Position numbers and translations under genes: made by a program. Of a DNA stretch of 64,000 nucleotides, positions 32,706 to 44,269 are shown in pieces. The notes beneath the pieces were generated by a model. The model was given only the letters and a program-made list of their open reading frames with translations, was not told the origin of the DNA and did not search any database. The DNA comes from Microdochium bolleyi (Eukaryota > Ascomycota > Sordariomycetes > Xylariales > Microdochiaceae). The number at the start of each line of letters is the position of its first letter. The stretch's first letter is position 1. The stretch spans positions 744,001 to 808,000 of the forward strand of contig KQ964246.1 in the NCBI GenBank assembly GCA_001566295.1, read 5' to 3'.

Positions 32706-33776
32706 CTATTTCCGGTAAATAAGCCTTCTGCCCGGAAGCAAACGCTGGTAATAACGCTCGTACTGACGTTGGCGCCTGTTTTCCAGCTCGTAGCCAACTG
32801 TGCTGATGCCGCTATGAAGCTCGCCACTATAGCCATGGCGTTTCATGTCGTGTCTGACTCCGTTCCCCCCGAGTCTCTTAGGCCTGTCGGGGCGACGATA
32901 CCGTCCAGCCTTGGGTAGTGCGACTGGTGGTCTCAAGGAAGACCCTCTGCCAGGACTGGCGATTCGCGGCAGTGCTAACGTGGAGTCTGGCATCGAAGAG
33001 GCTCCAGACTTTTCTAATGCTGGTGAGAACCACGTTGCTGGTGGTACTGGAGAAGGACCTTTGTTAAGGCTGGCGATGCGCGGCAGTGGCACTTGAAAGT
33101 CTGGCATCGAGGTTGATACAGATCTGTCTGGTACTGGTAGATACGACATTGCTGGTTGTCTTGGCATGCCGAGAGAATACTTCTGCTCTTGAGCCGGTTG
33201 CAAGTCGCTGCCGGGGACAGCACGGGTCGGTTTGGTCCCGGACACGGCATCTCCCTCGGCTGTGACAGAGTCATTCTTGATGCTCGTGTGAGTCGATGCA
33301 AGGGACAGGCTTGGGCTGGAGGAGGAGGGTGTATTCTCGGGCGCACGCCACCGCCTCTCCTCTCGCGTAATGACGACAGCCTGCAGGGCTTCCGCGCAGA
33401 GTTCCTCGGCCTGATTCCGCATTGCTCGGGCTTCGTCATGTTTGCGCCTGTCGGGATCACGACAGTTGTCACGGATCTCGTTCCACTGGTCTGTCAGGGT
33501 GGATCTGATCTTTTCTAGGACCTCGTCGAGTGCGTTGTCCCAGGCTGGCTGGACGGCCGCACAGTAATCGCAGAAGGTGTCTTTGAGGAAACCCTCGGGG
33601 AGAGAAGGGTCAATGCAGAGCTTGCAGCGGCCTTTTTTGCTACAGTAGCGGGCGACACAGGGCAGGAGGTTTGTGCCAGTCTTGCGGACGTGGTCGCACA
33701 GCTCGTCTGGACGGCGGTAATGTGGCTGGTCGTCTGCACCGCTGCAGGTGAACTTGAGCTGGCTTGTCCGGCACAT
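32706..33776 (-). CDS. Hypothetical Cys-rich protein with internal repeats, 356 aa
   Basis: Single exon from ATG 33776. The first 85 residues contain about ten Cys (FTCSG, ELCDHV, LLPCVARYCSKKGRCKLC, TFCDYC), spaced like a small zinc-binding or disulfide module. A charged, probably helical region follows (DEVLEKIRSTLTDQWNEIRD), then a disordered Ser/Pro part. That part has a repeated motif SMPD-x(2)-V/L-x-LPRIAS seen twice about 38 residues apart. The C-terminus is Arg/Tyr-rich (RRQRQYERYYQRLLPGRR). No signal peptide. The family is not recognised, although small Cys modules of this kind occur in many uncharacterised fungal proteins. Confidence 0.65.
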   Translation of the reverse strand: MCRTSQLKFTCSGADDQPHYRRPDELCDHVRKTGTNLLPCVARYCSKKGRCKLCIDPSLPEGFLKDTFCDYCAAVQPAWDNALDEVLEKIRSTLTDQWNEIRDNCRDPDRRKHDEARAMRNQAEELCAEALQAVVITREERRWRAPENTPSSSSPSLSLASTHTSIKNDSVTAEGDAVSGTKPTRAVPGSDLQPAQEQKYSLGMPRQPAMSYLPVPDRSVSTSMPDFQVPLPRIASLNKGPSPVPPATWFSPALEKSGASSMPDSTLALPRIASPGRGSSLRPPVALPKAGRYRRPDRPKRLGGNGVRHDMKRHGYSGELHSGISTVGYELENRRQRQYERYYQRLLPGRRLIYRK

Positions 33777-34095
33777 AGTGGAGGTCCTGTGTGGGTGCTG
33801 GAATGGGCGATGCTGACGGTTAAGCAATGAACCAAATGTTCAATAAAGTCTGCTGGATGGATCAAGTCGAATCAACACAAGTTTTGGCGAGATGGACCTG
33901 GGCACATTTGCTTCAAGACCATTCAGTGTAGAGTACTGTACTTATGTAGTGCGCTGTCGGGCAGGTGCGAAGGGCCCGGCGCGAGACCGAAGCAGTACCA
34001 GACTCGAGGCAGGTGCGGTTCCTGGTCTACATGATAAGTCCCACAGCACCAACTCTCGGTCTTCTCCTCCCCACGATGCATCCCTCAAGGCATGC
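33777..34095. other. Short intergenic region
   Basis: Promoter of the upstream minus-strand hypothetical gene and 3' end of the next minus-strand gene; no gene. Confidence 0.5.
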
Positions 34096-35701
34096 TCACA
34101 GACGCGGCAGCCTCGCGGTATTGTACAGATCGTCCGCGTTGAGCCTGTCGACACCAGCCTCTGCCAGCGCCTCCCAGATCCACTCGCCGGGTAAGTTGTC
34201 TGCATTCACAGGTCAGTCCAGTCCAGCCACGTTCAACGACAACGACAAGAACACGAGGATGGGCAGCCACTCACAGTAGCGGACCTTTAGCCCGGCAGCA
34301 TGCGCTTGCTGGACCTGCGCAACGACCTTGTCCCTCTGCGCTCCGTTGAATTGGCCCACGTTCGACGGGTTCCCGATGGCGTCCTTGAAGTCTGCCGATG
34401 CATAGTACGAGTTGGCCACCGTGAAGGCACTGTTCCAGTAGTCGACCTTGGCGTCAAAGAAGACATCCGCCCTGGGCACTCCGTTGCGGTCTCGGATCCG
34501 GCCAAAATCCGCCGAGCCGCTCGCCACCACCGTCACCTGCCGGGCCACGAGCTTCTTCGCCGCGTCGTCATAGTAACTCAAGTAGCCCGCATCACGCAGC
34601 GGCTGCAGCGCGGCGACGACCTGGTCCAGCGTCTGGGCGTCCGAAGTCTTGAAGTCGACAAACAGAACAAAAGTCTGGCTCGGCGCCGCAGGGTACACGC
34701 CAACAGAGCCCCCTACGCGGCCGCCGTTGTTGTAGTCGATGATGGCCTTGAGAGGGTCGACATACTGGCCCTTGAAGGTGCGGCCCAGCGTGGGCAGGAT
34801 ATGGCCGAGGATGAGACTGTTAGCAAACCACCACACGTCGGCCTCGACAGTCACGCAGCCAGCGCTCAGGGCCGCCCAGAGTGGGATCGACTGGTCGTAG
34901 TCATTGTGCGAGTGGCACGGGGCTGGCTTGATCTTCTCGATCGAGCCGAATGGCCACGGGTTCAGGGATGCACTAGATCCCTTTGAGACCCCCTGGACCT
35001 TGAGGGCGCCATCGGTCCACAGCTTGTTGAGCGCATCCTGTTGCGAGGGGACATCCTCGCCGATGGCGTGATACGAGACGCCATCGTTGCCGACCTGCCA
35101 CGTGCCGCCCTTGGAGTCCTTGTTCGTCGGGCCGGAGCACTTGCCTCCAGGCACGCTGAGGGCTTTGAGATACTTTTTGCAGCTGTCGACTGTTCACACA
35201 AGCATCGTCAGCGCCACGACATGTGCACCATGGGCACTTGCAATTCAGGACACGAGCAAGGACATACTGTTGATGACATGGTTCGAGCTGATCTTGTTAT
35301 GGACCTCGACTATGGCACAACTGTGATTAGCCACATTCTCCAAAAAGAGCGACCCGGAGACTCCTCTGTTACATACGATGCAGGAAACCCAGGACACCAT
35401 ACTCGGCAGGGTTCTTGCCGCCGTTAAGGAACACCTCGGTGACCATGGACAGATAGCCCCCGGGAGGGACCGTCCTGCCATTGACGGCACCGCAGAACTT
35501 GTCGACGGCTGAGTCGAAGCCCGGGCGGACATCGGTGCCGCGCCCGATAGTCACATCGCCTCGGGGCATCCATCTGCCGCCACAGCTGGAGATGTCGTCT
35601 GTGGCCCGCGGCTCGACGAGGGGCACCTCCTTGGGCTCCAGCGGCGCGGCGAGGGCGACAGCCGCAAAGAGGGCGGCCGTAGCCAAAGTAGTAGAGCGCA
35701 T
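34096..35701 (-). CDS. Secreted protein: novel N-terminal domain + AIM6/PLC-like phosphodiesterase domain, 461 aa
   Basis: Exons are 35701-35377, 35309-35268 (42 nt), 35189-34275 and 34199-34096; phases agree. A signal peptide is evident (MRSTTLATAALFAAVALAA, cleavage near residue 19; ATG 35710 is an alternative start). Residues 30-170 resemble an uncharacterised fungal secreted module with GGYLSMVTEVFLNGG, EVHNKISSNHVIN, SCKKYLKAL and GGTWQVGNDGVSYH. Residues 205-461 match the AIM6 family of PI-PLC/GDPD-like TIM barrels. H215, H217, N218 and D219 occur in HSHNDY, E238 and D240 in VEADVWW, and H252 in LGH. These are the positions expected for acid-base and metal residues. The end reads GVDRLNADDLYNTARL. 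The probable role is an extracellular phosphodiester-cleaving enzyme. Exon 3 runs through both halves without a stop, so this is one protein. Confidence 0.8.
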
Positions 35702-36996
35702 CACGACCATGGCCTTGGTTGCGAAGAGAACAATCGGCGACCTGGGAGTGCCTCGTTGGCGATATCTTGCAACGCAGAGGAAGGCGCCATCGCCAGGCTT
35801 GTCCGCAGCAACAGCAGCTACGCAGCCACCGCTATATATGCGAGTTTTGGAGCTTGGAGCACCTCGGCACAACGCATGATTGAGGAATCGGCCAAGCATG
35901 CAGACCGCATACCTACCGTCGTAAGGATCTCCAACCCGTGCAGATTGCAGCCAGTGAGTGGTATGCCCCCGAGGACCGTTCCGGGGGGGAAGAAGGGGGG
36001 AAGGACAGCGCAGCCAATCAGAACCCACCACCGAGCTCTCGTTTCCCGCGTACGTGGAGATGGCCGGCCAGCCCCCCTTCCCCTTCCCCTCCCGGACCTG
36101 ATTGGTGCTCCTGGTGACCAAGACGCCCGAATAAGAAGGGGACCACGGGCAACGTGGGAAGCCCATCCTTGTCCGCTGTACCTGGCCGGCCCGGCTATTG
36201 CTCTTGCACATGCAACATGCCACATGCACGCAGTGAAGATCGGCACATGATGATTACAGTACATGAGGTCCCGCGGGTAAGAAGTAGATTATTGCAACAC
36301 GCAAAAGCCATCCATGGATGTGAAAGAGAGCGCATGTGCCCCTCACGAGTGGGCGAGGGTCGCTGTCCCGTCCCATCCCCTTCCCGCGCGGACTGCACGT
36401 GTCTGTGGTTAGGTTACATGATGCTACCTTCCCGTCTCAGAAAACATCTGTTAAGCGAATCGTCGTGTGGTTGGCTTTTTCGGCATGGTGTTTCGAGCTT
36501 TGCGCTGACTTCAAGATTCGGGGATCTTAACTGGTAAAACGAGCCCTCCAGTCAAATGCACTGGAACGCGCAAGGTCAATTGTTCGAGGAGACAAATGTT
36601 GTTTGTAGTATGAATATTATAATTATCATCTATGTTCATCGAGAAGTATTTCTATCTATAGTTGGAAGTGCCGCTCTATATTGTGGCGGGGGTATCAGAG
36701 TCATGTGCAAGATGAATGTGCAGCTTGTGATAGTACATCCCCCAAAGTCCTATCATGTGTGGTGGCTGCTTGTAGGCAGAACAGGTGGGTAGAGAGAAAT
36801 ATGCAATAAGATGATGCTATTTGAGCTCCGCGCGGGTTTGGGGTATCATTGGTTCGAAAAAAAAGATTGGAGAATAAGTGAAGGGACGGGTGTTTTGGTT
36901 GTCTGCGGAAAGCAGAATGAATCAGGAACGCCGGGCTTTTTTCCCTCTTGTGAGGATTTTTGTTTTGCGCTGAATCAATCTTTGCAGGTCTCCGCC
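35702..36996. other. Intergenic, 1.3 kb
   Basis: Promoter of the secreted phosphodiesterase gene (TATATATG at 35832-35839, about 135 bp upstream of the start) and 3' region of the arrestin-like gene. No supported gene; AT-rich around 36600-36680. Confidence 0.5.
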
Positions 36997-38502
36997 TCAG
37001 TGGGCGGCGAGCAGGCGAGAGCCCCTCATGTGGGCACCGCCGCTGATGTCGGCGTAGCCGGGCAGGGCGTCGTGCGCGAATTCGACGGTGGGCACTGTGA
37101 TGACGCGAGGCCGGAGGAATGCATCAACTTCGGCGTCCTGGGTCGCAGCCTCGAAGGTTGGGAGCCCAGTCGCGTCGGCGGCTGCCTGGTTGTTGTCGGG
37201 GGGCATGACGCCGATTTGGAGAGGGACAGCAAGCGTCGTGTGCACGGTGGAGCCGGCGCCGGTGGTCAATGTGACGTTGAGGTTCAGGACGTAGACGCGG
37301 GACACGATGCACGAGTGGAAGGTCGGGATAAACATCTTCTTGTCGGTGGGCAACTTGACGGGGACCTGCACGCGGGTGCTGTGGTGCATAAGCGACGTCT
37401 TCTTGCCGTTCTTGCTGCCAGATCTGGTATTGTCGGAATCGGACGCCGTCTCGCTGCCGTAGCCCGAATCACGGCGGGCCTGCTGGGGCAGATGCTGCTT
37501 CCAGGAGTTGTCGTGCACGGGAGCTGTGATGGCAAGGTTGGCAGCCCCCGGGTAGGAGCCACGGCCATCTGCCGGTGATCGAAGCCCGTCGCCCAGGTTA
37601 GGCATGGTCTGAACGCCACTAGCGCTCCAGTAACTGTGGGCAGTGACTTTTGCGGCCGTAATGGCGACCTTGGGCGGGATAGCGTCGGCAGTAGCAGGGT
37701 CGAACTGCAGGTCGACACAAACAGAGGTGTCGGCGGCGGATCTGCCGTCGGCGCTCACCATGGCCGCCGGCGGCTGGGTGGCAGAGACGGTGACCTTGCC
37801 CGATTTGGCCGACAGGATGTTCTTGCGGAGCGTCTTGGTCTTGCTCATGGCGTAGATGGTATCGGTGGGCGAGATGCTCAGGGGCGCGTCCTCGAAGGTC
37901 TGCGGCAGGACGTTGATCGGGTGGGCGACCTCGAAGACCTTTGACTGGGAAGGGTCGTCGCGGAAGAGGCGTGCGCGGACGACATACTCGACCTGAGCCA
38001 TGGCGGGAGCGAGGTCGTCGCGGTCCCAGGCGCCCATGGAAGGGGGGAGGCGGGTGTGGTGGTCCTGGACAGCGCCGTTGGCGACGCGGTGGCTGCAGGC
38101 GCTGGTGGTGAGAGCCTGGGGGACGACGAAGTGGAAGGGGATCTTGTAGGTGGCGCCGGCCTCGAGGACGCGGGGCGTCGGGTAGCTGGCGGCGGGGATG
38201 GGCATCTCGAGCTTGAGGAAGGTGTGCTCTGTGATCTGGGGAATATTGACGCCATCGATGCGCGAGCGGGCGGTGCCCAGGAGCAGGATGTGGACGCGGT
38301 GGAAAGGAGTGTCGGCGGCGCAGGTGATATCGACATGGCCGGCGACGACCGAGGCGGTCGAGTAGACCTTTTTGGCGTAGTGGTTGTCAATGTGGATTTC
38401 CATGTCGGGCCGGACGAGCAGAGAGAGTCTGCGAGCGTAGCCTGAAAAGAGGTTGTTTGCGATGATGCTGCTGCGCTCCGAGAGGGACTGGCGACGAGAC
38501 AT
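36997..38502 (-). CDS. Arrestin-like protein, 501 aa
   Basis: Single exon. After a basic Ser-rich start, residues 30-200 show the arrestin N-terminal beta-sandwich pattern: MEIHIDNHYAKKVYSTASVVAGHVDI, then FHRVHILLLGTARSRI, TFLKLEMPIP, YKIPFHFVVP and MAQVEYVVRARLFRD. A weaker C-domain-like part follows (residues 260-470) with a disordered insertion around SGYGSETASDSDN. Fungal arrestin-related proteins act as adaptors that bring membrane transporters to Rsp5-type ubiquitin ligases. No PPxY ligase-binding motif is visible here, so it either uses another link or is a non-canonical member. A poly(dG-dC) run lies 216 bp upstream of the start. Confidence 0.8.
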   Translation of the reverse strand: MSRRQSLSERSSIIANNLFSGYARRLSLLVRPDMEIHIDNHYAKKVYSTASVVAGHVDITCAADTPFHRVHILLLGTARSRIDGVNIPQITEHTFLKLEMPIPAASYPTPRVLEAGATYKIPFHFVVPQALTTSACSHRVANGAVQDHHTRLPPSMGAWDRDDLAPAMAQVEYVVRARLFRDDPSQSKVFEVAHPINVLPQTFEDAPLSISPTDTIYAMSKTKTLRKNILSAKSGKVTVSATQPPAAMVSADGRSAADTSVCVDLQFDPATADAIPPKVAITAAKVTAHSYWSASGVQTMPNLGDGLRSPADGRGSYPGAANLAITAPVHDNSWKQHLPQQARRDSGYGSETASDSDNTRSGSKNGKKTSLMHHSTRVQVPVKLPTDKKMFIPTFHSCIVSRVYVLNLNVTLTTGAGSTVHTTLAVPLQIGVMPPDNNQAAADATGLPTFEAATQDAEVDAFLRPRVITVPTVEFAHDALPGYADISGGAHMRGSRLLAAH

Positions 38503-38715
38503 GGCGGGCAGGCTTTTTAATATTTATACCGACCACGGCTTTCCGGCGTGTAATATCGCGAACTCGGGGCGTGTAAGTCGATGAGGTTTGGCAGTCTAGA
38601 CTGGAGGGCGGGTCCAGGCGACAGAGGTGGGGCCGACAGGGGCAAGGTGTGCGCGCAGCGAGGGCAGCAGCACACAGCACAAGCAACTGGGCAGGAGCGA
38701 CCCGGAGCTTGCGAA

Positions 38716-38717
<2 letters not shown>

Positions 38718-38748
<31 letters not shown>
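38718..38748. repeat. Poly(dG) homopolymer, 31 bases
   Basis: Uninterrupted run of 31 G on the + strand, upstream of the arrestin-like gene. Length is exact only if the assembly is correct here. Confidence 0.85.
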
Positions 38749-41700
38749 CGTGGATGGGGCTCGAGGCAAAGCTGGGGCTCCAGTGGGTAAAACGCCTGCT
38801 GGGGCCGGCGGGAATTGGATTCCTTCACACACAGCACGCGCCGAAGGCTCTTTTGCGGCTCGCAAAGCCTGTTGCACGCCTGCACCGGATGGATTGCGAC
38901 ACGAGACGAGACAGGCCTCGGCGGCGGAAGTATGCACCGCGGTATTGCTCACGGTGACGGGGCCAGCAGGGTGCTGTAGGAACAGTTGTGCTCGCCTTGG
39001 CGGGTGGATTGCGCGAGGGCTGTGCGTGATCTCGCAATGACGAGATGGATGGCTGCCTACCGTTCAGTTAGGTAATTAAGGTGGTATGAGCAGTTGCAGT
39101 GCCACTGGGAATCGACAGTCTCAACTGTAGACGGTGCTGCTTGGGAGGGTGGAAGACTTCCCCTCGAAACGCGGAGGTGGCACTGGCCGCCGTATTATAT
39201 ACCACGAGCCTCGCTCTCCTCTGCGTCCCCCAACTGCAGGAATTCGGAGTCAGAGTTGCTTGGTGGTGGTGGGCGATCCCCGCCAAGTCTGGGGTTATCA
39301 CAGCTGCGAGTTCTTGGTGCCTCTGAGCGAGCATTCAGCTCCAAAGAGTGTCCTGTTGCGGCGATGGCGGCTGGCTTGGCCAACCACAGCAGCCAGTCGC
39401 AGCACCGAGCCCCGCCGCGATGCCGGCTTGACTGACGGCCGATAAGCCTCGCGCCTTTCGCAAACATGTGCAGGGAGACACGGTGCCAAGCTGAGTCACC
39501 CGCCCTGTTGCCAACCTCGAGCTGGTTGTTGACCGAAAGGGCGCACCACCACCAACAACGGGTGTGGATCGTCCCTCGACATTGTCCCCGCGCATTGTCA
39601 CTGGCGCCCTCTGGTGCCCCGTGACCGCAGTTGTTTGTGAGGCTCTCCGAACGGACATGACCTCGGGCGGGGCCAGTCACAGTCACCCCGGCCGGCACAA
39701 GGCTTGATGTGCATGCATTGCGACAGTCGCCGACGACGGCCTCCCGGGCCTCGCAATTGCTGATAAAGCACACCCGCTGACAAACATATCTTAGACCTCT
39801 GTTACCCAACGACGCCCCGATGACGGCCCTCGTACGCAATCACCAATGGGTGTTTCACCACCGCGTGTCATCCCTCGTCGGCACCCAAGCACGGCATGAT
39901 GGTAACAATAATTGACAGCGTCGTCGACATCCATGGATGTCGTAGCACCAGGAGCATCTCCTCCGCCACGGCCCAGTGCCTGTCGAGCCCTGTCAAGCCT
40001 TGAGCCTGTCCACCAGGCCCTGGGGCAACCGCCAAGAGCCGTGATGATCAGGAACCCACAACATCGCGATGCTTCGCTGCAGCTCTTCCAGTGCTCGCCA
40101 GTCTTCAGATCACCAACCAGCTTTTTGTCTGTGCCTGCGGGCTGCCTTGGTCAAAAGTGGCCCTGTTCTCCAGCAATTACGAAAGAACCCCCACACCCCC
40201 TTCCGCAAGTCGGCCCACCTGCTGTCATGCTGATGATGCCCGGATCTACTATCTCCTCCAAACTCCGGCACCCTCAACTCCGTACTCCGACCTGGACCTG
40301 CTCGGCGCAGAAGCGTCACCGCGAAAGCGGCGGGATGCACGGCGGCAACATCGGGCCGTGACTGGTGAGGCCGAGTCTGCATTCTGAACAGCCTTTCATC
40401 ATGTTTCATGTCTGCACTCGCGGCTTGTGCCAAAAGTGCCGATGCAATTCATACGACCTCGTTGACATGCTCCAATCAGGCGAGAATCGGACTCTTGCTT
40501 TCCCACTGCGGTCCTTCGCGAGGCACTGATCTCGCAAACACCGTGGAAGCATCACTCACTCCCAAGAATCATTCGAAAGATCGTGGGGCATAGTATGGTC
40601 ATCAAGGGATAGCTAGTACTCTCGCCGTGGGTAAGGGTGCACTCGAACCGGGCACCCATCTGTCTTCGCCTGCCCTCTCGCTACGCCTGACCGTCTATGA
40701 GACCACCGGGATCAAGAACCGATCGATGGATCGTAAGAACTTGTGGATAGCTCGCACCTTGCCAGCAAGCTACGGGTGGTTTATGGGCGTCTGCAATCTT
40801 CAGCTGTGCAACGGGGCATCGTGATTGAAACGAACAGGAGTGCCGGCAGCCAAAATCCTGCCACCTTGGCATTCCAGGGGTGAAGGCAAAAATCACACAT
40901 CATGATGCGTGCCCGGGAGCATTTGCCGCGACGTGCGGTGGTGTGTTGTCGTGATTCACGATTCAAATCGAGCGAGCATCACCTCCAGCACCCCAGGGAG
41001 TTATTTCAGTCTGGGGCTTGCAAGCGGCTCCAGAGGGGTGTGTGTCGAGCAGCCCCGGGTGGCCGACGTGGACCCGCCGAGGACTCGGGCGCAACCCATT
41101 TTCCGTTCTCTTACCGACAGAAAGCCACGATAGTTTGGCACGCATCAGCAGAGATTTTTTCTGGCTCCTTTTTTCGCCGCGTCGCAGGCAGGCAGAAACC
41201 GGAACATTCGGTGGAGATGGCCACGATGGCGACATCTCAGGGGGGGGATATGCGAGAAAAACTCACTTTGGGGTACGTACCTGCAGCATTCTTTTCTTGG
41301 GAGAGACTTATGCACGCACTCGGGCGCCTGCTTGTTGAAACTCAATCGTCCCGCAGTTGATCGGCCGTGCTATCCCCGAAGCGAAGCTGGGACTGAGGGC
41401 GATCCGGCACAGGGCCGACGACTCCTCGAGCACTACTACTCCTGCGTGGAACACCACTGTGATCGCACTACTGGACGGATAATAAGCTTAACATTGCGGC
41501 ACAGGGTGCAGGGTGGTGTGCTTGACTACCCGCTTTGTCGTCACTCTTGCGTCTGCTTCCCAGATCGAACGACGATCTGTTGTTTTGGACAAACAGCTGA
41601 TGCTAAGCGTACACTCTGTGCATCGATGATCTGGCCTAGATCCAAACCAGACTCAACCAACAGCACTTTTCATGTGCGAGCATGATATTGAAACGCGCGG

Positions 41701-42714
41701 CGGGCCTTCCCGAGTCTGTGACGAGGATGGTCTTGGGACTCCACCAAAGGGAGGAAATCCTCGTCGTACGTTGTCGTGCAATAACAAAGGGCCCCGTGTT
41801 CCTCCTCCACGACTGTCCGCCCATGCAGTACATACTGCAGTACCCCGTCCCGGATTCTCGAGTTCCTTGCAAATGGGGATTGTCCGTCGGTCAGCGGCTT
41901 CGTCCACGGCACTAATACGCTGCCCCCTCCACATGTGCTACGCGTACGAGGAGGTCAGGGCGGGTTCCGTTGCGCCGGCCGCAAAATGCCAGGCGAGGGG
42001 CGTGTCACCATAACACGCTGCGGGAGTCCACAATGTTGTTGCTGCTCGAGCGCCGGTATCGCCAGAGTTTGTCGACCGCCGCCGAGCCGCCCTTTGCTCC
42101 GTCCCTGAGCAACTTCCGCCGTTGTCCGTTCAGTCGATAAATTGCTCTGGCTCCATTCGCACAAAGTGGGTAGCTTTACATATCGAGAAATAAGACTCTA
42201 GCGTGGACATGCCCAGCAAGGTCCAGACCGCCTGGAGTCCCCGGACTGGCTAGCACAGGTCCCCGTACTACTGTGCATGGGGACCCGCGCCCGGCGACGG
42301 CATGGCTCACGAGGCCTGCAAAGGGGAGAAAAAAAGAACAGGCCTGGCGGAACTCAGTCACCGGCGGCAGGACCCCTGCGGGTCTAGAGAAGCCTAGCTA
42401 CCCCTAGGTACCACTCCTCTCGGTCGCCCCTCGTGGCAGGTGGCAGGTGGCATTTCGGAAAATGGGGTCTGGAAGTGCCATTGCCATTGCCATGGACGAG
42501 CCGGAGGCAGCGTCGTCCTCGTTTCTCTCCCCCCAAGGGTCCTGGGGGATATGTCTGCCACCCGAGTCATGCGGCAGCTTCCCTTATTCACACCCAGGCA
42601 GGCCAGCAGAGGCACCGTCCGGCCCCCAACCGCCGCCGCCGCCACTACCGGCTGTTATTGTTCTTCCATGGTACTCCTGACGATCCTCTTCCAGTGTCAC
42701 CCTGCCTCTCTCTC

Positions 42715-42719
<5 letters not shown>

Positions 42720-42748
<29 letters not shown>
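42720..42748. repeat. (CA)n microsatellite
   Basis: About 14 perfect CA units, preceded by a CTCTCTCTTTC run. Confidence 0.95.
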
Positions 42749-42750
<2 letters not shown>

Positions 42751-43020
42751 TTCCGCACGCCCCTTGCCGACGGACGGCAGCCACACCCGGCGGCTCTTTT
42801 CGGAGCGGCTCTTCGCGCTGATGCACGCCACGCCACGCCGTGCGGCGGTGTGGCCATGCGGCGTCCGTTATGGTTGAGGAAGGGGATATTCTAGAAGCGC
42901 AATAATATGACCTTAAAAAAAATGAGGAGGCCCCGATGCCGGCTTCGGGGTGGGCGTGGCTGTCGCGCATGTGTTCGTGCTGTTCTAGTCGGAGTTCCAG
43001 AAAAAGTGAGGCTGATGATG

Positions 43021-43021
<1 letters not shown>

Positions 43022-43054
<33 letters not shown>
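43022..43054. repeat. (CA)n microsatellite
   Basis: About 16 perfect CA units, 270 bp from a similar tract. Confidence 0.95.
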
Positions 43055-43056
<2 letters not shown>

Positions 43057-44249
43057 GCTGACACCACTCACTTACAAAATTTTTACACTTGCATACTACG
43101 CCGGCATGCAGACTGAGCGGCACACCGCGGTGTCTGTCCGATGACCGTGAAGCAAAGCCCGCTGAGACGCAAACACACACACACATACACACAAGAGTCC
43201 GCAAAACCTGATGTCTCGTCTTCTCCTCGTGCACTGGAGTCTCCTCAGAGCGCCGCTGTCGGTCGACTTAGCACATGCAAGTACGGGACGGGGATATGCA
43301 ACGGAGTACGTAAGTCCTCGGCTCTGGATCCGGCCCTAAGTAGGTAGGTACGCGTAAGTATCATCGTGTTCCGCCGCCGCCGCCGCCCGTCGCGGAGAGT
43401 GAAGCGCAACGTCGGCACACGGACACATATAGAGACACACTGCACCGGTGCATGTACTGCTGCAACCGCTGCGTCTCGCTGCAAGCCAGGCGTCTTCACG
43501 AAAAGGTGGTCCGCCAACATTCCTGCCCTTTCCCTCCCCTCCTTCGTGCGCTGTCTGTCCGTTCGTGTGAATATAAATCGCAGAAAGAAGTGGCTAACAC
43601 ATGACGATATGATATTCATCCCTCTCTGTTTTGTCGTTCTACTCTATCTATCCCGCCCCCCAGCTGCCACATGCATGTACGCACACACAGCAAACATCAT
43701 TGCATACATACATGTATGTACACTGCTGCCGCCGCGGATGGGTATCTCGCATTGCCATGGGAGGCTGGAATGCGCAAATTGAACTTGATATGCCTCTGGG
43801 GAAGAAGAATACATCAAGTCTCGAGGTCTTTTCGCGTAGATTCCCCATAGTTCTTCGCCCGAGTCAAACAACACGTATGTGTTCCGCACGCCCACGTATG
43901 AGTCTTTGCCAACTAAAAAGTAAACACCCCGGGTGTACACAGTCACGCGCACACACCGCGAATCCTCGACATATTGTGTCACGAACAGAATGTTTTTTGA
44001 AGATATATTTTTCGAGTCCCACACGAGGGTTTTAATCACGAGTGCTATTTCCTTCTATATATACATTTTAGTTACCCCATCTTTGGGGGGGAAAGAATTT
44101 CTCTCTCGTGGCCCATCATGGTCCGACCCCGGGGAAACGCGGGCCTGCATGGTCTACATGCTGACTGGTACTGACCCTGGCGGCTCGAGAGACCAGCGGT
44201 ATTCTGCCTCGAGCAGCAGCAGCAGTAGGAGAGAGAAACAACCCTTCCG

Positions 44250-44269
44250 CCCCCCCCCCCCCCCCCCCC
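44250..44269. repeat. Poly(dC) homopolymer, 20 bases
   Basis: Uninterrupted C run about 40 bp beyond the stop codon of the ZIP transporter gene. Confidence 0.9.

Noticed and set aside
37636..38445. Plus-strand frames (102 and 129 codons) over the arrestin-like gene
   Set aside because: Antisense shadows of a well-supported domain-containing gene.
39195..39839. 214-codon minus-strand frame
   Set aside because: Random-looking Cys/Arg/Ser content, no domain, no introns that improve it.
40635..40657. TCGAACC sequence resembling the reverse of a tRNA B box
   Set aside because: It forms a 6 bp stem around an 11-base loop, not a 5 bp T-arm with a 7-base loop, and no acceptor, D-arm or A box fits nearby.
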